A stretch of 64,000 nucleotides of DNA from Sipunculus nudus (Eukaryota > Annelida > Sipuncula > Golfingiida > Sipunculidae). The stretch spans positions 18,392,058 through 18,456,057 of the forward strand of contig CM049310.1 in the NCBI GenBank assembly GCA_026874595.1, read 5' to 3'. Shown here piece after piece: positions 63,401 through 64,000 of this stretch. The position numbers and the translations under genes were made by a program. The notes below the pieces were generated by a model. It was not told the DNA's origin. It saw only the letters and a list, made by a program, of their open reading frames with translations, and did no database searches. Every line of letters begins with the position of its first letter. The first letter of the stretch is position 1.

Positions 63401-63997
63401 CCCCTAGATATTTCACGCTGCCTAGTGTTACAAAATCAGATTTTTTATCTCCTTGACAAAATTTATGTTCATCACGCACACGTGATCTGTTGATATTAGG
63501 TTCCGTAACAGTATTTATTTACCTTGTTGAAAATTAGGTCCTTTAATCCTCTACACTATAATTGTTTCCCTGGAAATGTTACTAAAAATGTTCATAGCAA
63601 AAAACAGGTGGGCATGAGGGATGGAACAGATCATGGTTATGTTATACTAAATGTTTGTTTTTAAAATCTGTTACAGCACTGGTACAACGAACTCGTGTCT
63701 TTGCCAAGCGAAAAAGCAAAGTTTGTGAAGGACATTGATACTTCAGTGGTTGAAAACTCCGCACTGAAAGGGAAGTATCCGGCCTGGGACCAGTTGGCCA
63801 TGGCAACTCTCATTGACTCAACCGTTGCCACGGGAACTCAAGAAGCATTTGTTTCGGTGGAAACTGAATGCCCTAAAACAAAAGGTCAAATGATCATCCA
63901 TAGTCAGGAAAAGATGACCAAACCACCCAATGTAACACTAATCACCAAAGTGGATATAGAGTTGTATAAAAAGTACATATGGGAGAGCATAAAGTAA
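47944..63997 (+). CDS. Inosine-uridine-type nucleoside hydrolase, five exons
   Basis: Hydrolyses ribonucleosides to ribose and base (salvage); probably cytosolic, as no signal peptide is seen. Coding exons are 47944-48126, 48689-48863, 49647-49763, 50118-50254 and 63677-63997. All introns are GT-AG and frames join to 310 codons plus TAA, a normal length for the family. The N-terminus has the calcium-binding aspartate cluster DCDTGTDD (D10, D12, D16, D17). Further family blocks are DGFHGADGFGN, IAIGPLTNLAHAL, FIMGGN, PAEFNFYCDPEAA and, in the last exon, PAWDQLAMATLID. The start ATG has good context and follows an AG. Intron 4 is 13.4 kb because a retrotransposon nest sits in it. The stop overlaps a GTAAGC donor-like sequence at the window edge, so an alternative longer end is possible. 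Human and other vertebrate orthologues are not known to me, so no symbol is given. Confidence 0.93.
48431..48483. repeat. (AT)n microsatellite in nucleoside hydrolase intron 1
   Basis: About 26 AT units. Confidence 0.95.
50830..51513 (+). repeat. 5' LTR of the GmrI-type element
   Basis: Begins TGTTACAGGTGCCC and ends TTTGTTAACA. Contains a GC-rich promoter-like 5' third and AATAAA near the end (about 51489). Open frames across it are chance. Confidence 0.88.
51523..51537 (+). other. Primer binding site, tRNA-Pro-like
   Basis: TGGGGCTCGTCCGGG just inside the 5' LTR matches the classical proline-tRNA primer site apart from one fewer G. Confidence 0.75.
51684..52725 (+). pseudogene. Gag (5' part) of the GmrI-type element, SCAN-like capsid
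   Basis: Reading starts at ATG 51684 (MADFKHETFVDDPDPD...) and meets in-frame stops at 51828 and 51909. A charged Glu/Arg/Lys coiled-coil-like stretch follows. From about 52130 comes a capsid region (HIRLVPPFQEK; VDKYFLHFEKVAENLKWP; YELVPEAYRQKF; VEFARTKEQLFDRLC) resembling the SCAN domain and its retroelement precursor. A further stop at about 52530 precedes the LINE insertion point. Confidence 0.8.
53159..53974 (+). CDS. LINE ORF1 protein, L1 ORF1p-type RNA-binding protein
   Basis: 271 codons, intact. The N-terminal third is Ser/Lys-rich. A heptad-patterned coiled coil lies at about residues 45-120 (EERMFQMLESFKKEILTEI...; NKISELENVVVSLKQE), then an RRM-like and C-terminal domain at about 125-265 with L1 ORF1p landmarks: NEQYSRRCNIRILGV, HRVGTHRHDSDRAIIVKF and WTWDGKVFVKGRD. 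It is expected to trimerise and coat the element RNA as a chaperone. Start chosen as the first ATG of the frame. ORF2 begins about 500 bp downstream. Confidence 0.88.
   Translation: MPKEEFKRTRSDLSSSSSDSSVVSKKHKRLPSLNLDDSEIEDSMGSLTEERMFQMLESFKKEILTEIRKSIVTEIEETIMEKCVKPLENKISELENVVVSLKQENIALKNECEQTKNMAREAKINAVNNEQYSRRCNIRILGVIDKDKTEDTRKVAISIFQNKLNVKVEERSIDVAHRVGTHRHDSDRAIIVKFMSRDEKLSVLKARKQLKNSGIIIVDDMCAEMQKMFNRVKKDQRVSDAWTWDGKVFVKGRDNKVFRVKYGDQLDVVMK
54478..57414 (+). CDS. LINE ORF2 (first part): endonuclease and reverse transcriptase
   Basis: The frame opens at 54412, but the ATG at 54478 (MNFKILSVNANGI) directly precedes the AP-endonuclease domain and is the better start. Endonuclease motifs: SVNANGI, FIQESHSD (catalytic Glu), NVYGPNS, WGGDFNF and GSDHSAVHL. 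Reverse transcriptase blocks follow: NNKTPGNDGL, WRPISLINVDCKILSK, GADFAAAFDSVDH, SRGTKQGDPIAPYLF and the catalytic IFADDVTFF (about 56590). The frame ends at 57414 through a single-base slip in a T-rich homopolymer near 57390-57402; the protein continues in the next frame. It would nick target DNA and reverse transcribe the element RNA there. Confidence 0.9.
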   Translation: MNFKILSVNANGIRNYIKRRKLFNWCHKQGLDKGICFIQESHSDTKCEQAWKHQWRGHSFFSHGTNQARGTLTLIGSKLEFTLLDNKVDDAGRFVMLYCIIQGSNFLLINVYGPNSETEQLLCYENIYNIINDNFQPEENTKIIWGGDFNFCFSDEDADGGKFTLKSKTVDMIKRTMELLNICDIWRVRNPKVKKFTWRRLCPLTQRRLDFFLVSSSLQPYISHCDIIPSVGSDHSAVHLALRSLNTDKHGPSFWKFNCSLIKDINYISKMKEYIVTTKQELDHSELDARGKWEYLKYSIRKFTITYSKEKNRRFKDRYLSLEKEVKEMECAISSNPSHENLEKYEKIKNELEECYNKITEGIIIRSRAQWHEQGERNNKYFVNLERRNKNKTCIRKLLIDGNEVTNQENIRKEIYNFYCKRYERHIDKSFNDCEHFLDSCSNLPVLSTDEAELCEGMITITDVHNAFKSMANNKTPGNDGLCKEFYLCFFSELGSYLTTCLNECYNFGELTTSQKQSVITLLEKPGKDVRFINSWRPISLINVDCKILSKILVARLSKVLNKLVDMVQNAFVPGRYIGDSVRLISDMIEYCEVENKTGILFGADFAAAFDSVDHVFMLSVLKRYGFGPMFINWIKLIHTGSQSCVLNNGYSTRYFPVSRGTKQGDPIAPYLFILVIEILMHMVRSEKNVKGIYIGSNEVKLTIFADDVTFFLSNVESFKYLISIIDTFANYTSLKVNYEKSDAAWLGKWKKKEETPISCKWVKLTKSAIKILGIWYTYNEELCYKYNFQTVEEKLKLLFNIWSTRNLTIFGRTEICRTLALPKILYVCNMCTAPTIFINNITLLMRQFLWKGKRPKVKYETVIGSYDRGGLSFPDVGTRLKTQYVMWIKKLTTGSERTWKTIPQYYLKAIGGKDAISMNFDIKRISGQMLPFYKECLKEWSYFVKKYPESAQEVILQPLWNNCYLKFNKKSFFCKIF
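57399..58252 (+). pseudogene. LINE ORF2 (C-terminal part), frameshifted
   Basis: Continues ORF2 in the next frame (first ATG in this frame at 57434). Carries the L1/Tx1-type C-terminal domain: QYKILHNYLPVNSLLYKWNL followed by a Cys/His cluster CSYCFLEYETVIHLFCEC. Ends at TAA 58250-58252. Whether the frameshift is real or an assembly error in the homopolymer cannot be told from the sequence. Confidence 0.85.
58509..58543 (+). repeat. LINE poly(A) tail
   Basis: A-rich run with a single AAGAAG interruption, immediately before the right target duplication. Confidence 0.92.
58558..59250 (+). pseudogene. Gag (3' part) and gag-pol linker of the GmrI-type element
   Basis: Resumes after the LINE with a Ser-rich stretch and a zinc knuckle of pattern C-x2-C-x4-H-x4-C (about 58660-58705), interrupted by an in-frame TAG. 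Then comes an acidic Ser/Glu/Lys-rich linker (open at 58851-59099) with internal repetition of (N)KA(R/K)S(F/Y) units. Confidence 0.75.
59270..59862 (+). pseudogene. Protease and linker of the GmrI-type element
   Basis: Retroviral-type aspartic protease remnant with catalytic RDTGSGQT at about 59295-59318. A frameshift near 59440 leads into another open stretch (59444-59938), whose first 140 codons form the linker to integrase before a further frameshift at about 59862. Confidence 0.75.
59866..61332 (+). pseudogene. Integrase of the GmrI-type element, one internal stop
   Basis: The open frame 59866-60906 carries the HHCC zinc domain (HEAPLSGHLG...CKSCHTCQ) and the DDE core: D in VVDCVGPL, D in IQSDQGSNF and E in GALERFHQ, all present. 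TAA at 60904-60906 interrupts the C-terminal domain, which continues in frame to 61332 (VDKNVSDLNYILLTPDRH; HANMLKPYYDR). It lies upstream of RT, unlike ordinary Ty3/Gypsy elements. Confidence 0.88.
61374..62555 (+). pseudogene. Reverse transcriptase and RNase H of the GmrI-type element
   Basis: 393 codons open, frameshifted relative to the integrase frame at about 61300. RT blocks: NWSSPCILVPKPDGCYRMC, VSKFDLLKGFWQVPL (catalytic D), VMPFGMKNSPATFQR, CDAFIDDLIVYG (catalytic DD) and FLGMVGYYRKFC. RNase H: VAVDAGDTAAGAVLLQ (first catalytic D), STIEKECLA (E) and FSDHNPLTF (D). A disruption near 62460 breaks the C-terminus. RT-RH is the last pol domain before the polypurine tract. Confidence 0.9.
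62632..62656 (+). other. Stem-loop just upstream of the polypurine tract
   Basis: AGAAAGTTTTC and GAAAACTTTCT form a perfect 11-bp stem with a 3-nt CGA loop. Possibly an RNA structure of the retroelement; function unknown. Confidence 0.7.
62667..62677 (+). other. Polypurine tract of the GmrI-type element
   Basis: AGGAGGGGAAG immediately before the TGTTACAG start of the 3' LTR. Confidence 0.88.
62678..63375 (+). repeat. 3' LTR of the GmrI-type element
   Basis: Homologous to the 5' LTR over its full length, with differences from the first 40 bp onward (for example GACACGGGCG against GACAACGGCG), indicating an older insertion. Confidence 0.88.
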
Positions 63998-64000
63998 GCA

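Overview
This window is a piece of an AT-rich animal genome, most likely from a bivalve mollusc. Both host genes are spliced and there is no bacterial-style gene packing. The bivalve call is an inference from the repeats: a Steamer-like LTR element with 176-bp LTRs and a leucine-tRNA primer site, several rolling-circle-like (Helentron/HINE or 'pearl'-like) non-coding elements with tandem-repeat cores, and many (AT)n tracts. Host coding sequence is only about 1.6 kb of the 64 kb.

Layout. 1-7740: mostly single-copy intergenic DNA with microsatellites and two small inverted-repeat (MITE-like) elements. 7745-12951: a complete six-exon ribosomal protein S8 gene (RPS8, 208 aa) with a TOP-type promoter. 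Its introns 2, 3, 4 and 5 each hold one box C/D snoRNA. These form two paralogous pairs in A-B-B-A order. One type carries an antisense guide to the conserved 28S rRNA AGUAACUAUGACU region, the kind of target expected of SNORD46, which also lives in RPS8 in vertebrates. 13200-30960: almost continuous repeat DNA, made of tandem-repeat families sharing a GGTGGCGCCACC palindrome, HINE-like elements, a dead LINE fragment and a 62-bp satellite array.

31231-36278: a nearly intact Steamer-like Gypsy element on the minus strand. Its 176-bp LTRs are identical, its target duplication is ATCAC, and one in-frame stop separates gag-PR-RT-RH from integrase. 37910-44870: a stack of nested insertions: HINE-like element D inside repeat E4, inside a pogo-like TIR element, inside repeat E3. 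A further TIR element (42492-43667) has a 5-bp duplication. 46704-47754: a pogo-like TIR element.

47944-63997: a five-exon nucleoside hydrolase gene (310 aa). Its last intron (13.4 kb) was expanded by an LTR retrotransposon (50830-63375) whose integrase lies before reverse transcriptase (the GmrI/Gmr1 order), with a SCAN-like gag. That element was itself interrupted by a 5.8-kb L1/Tx1-like LINE (52726-58543) flanked by a 14-bp target duplication.

The two host genes have no functional link. RPS8 serves ribosome assembly, both as a protein and through its intronic methylation-guide RNAs. The nucleoside hydrolase serves nucleoside salvage. The rest is transposable-element stratigraphy, much of which can be ordered in time from the nesting.
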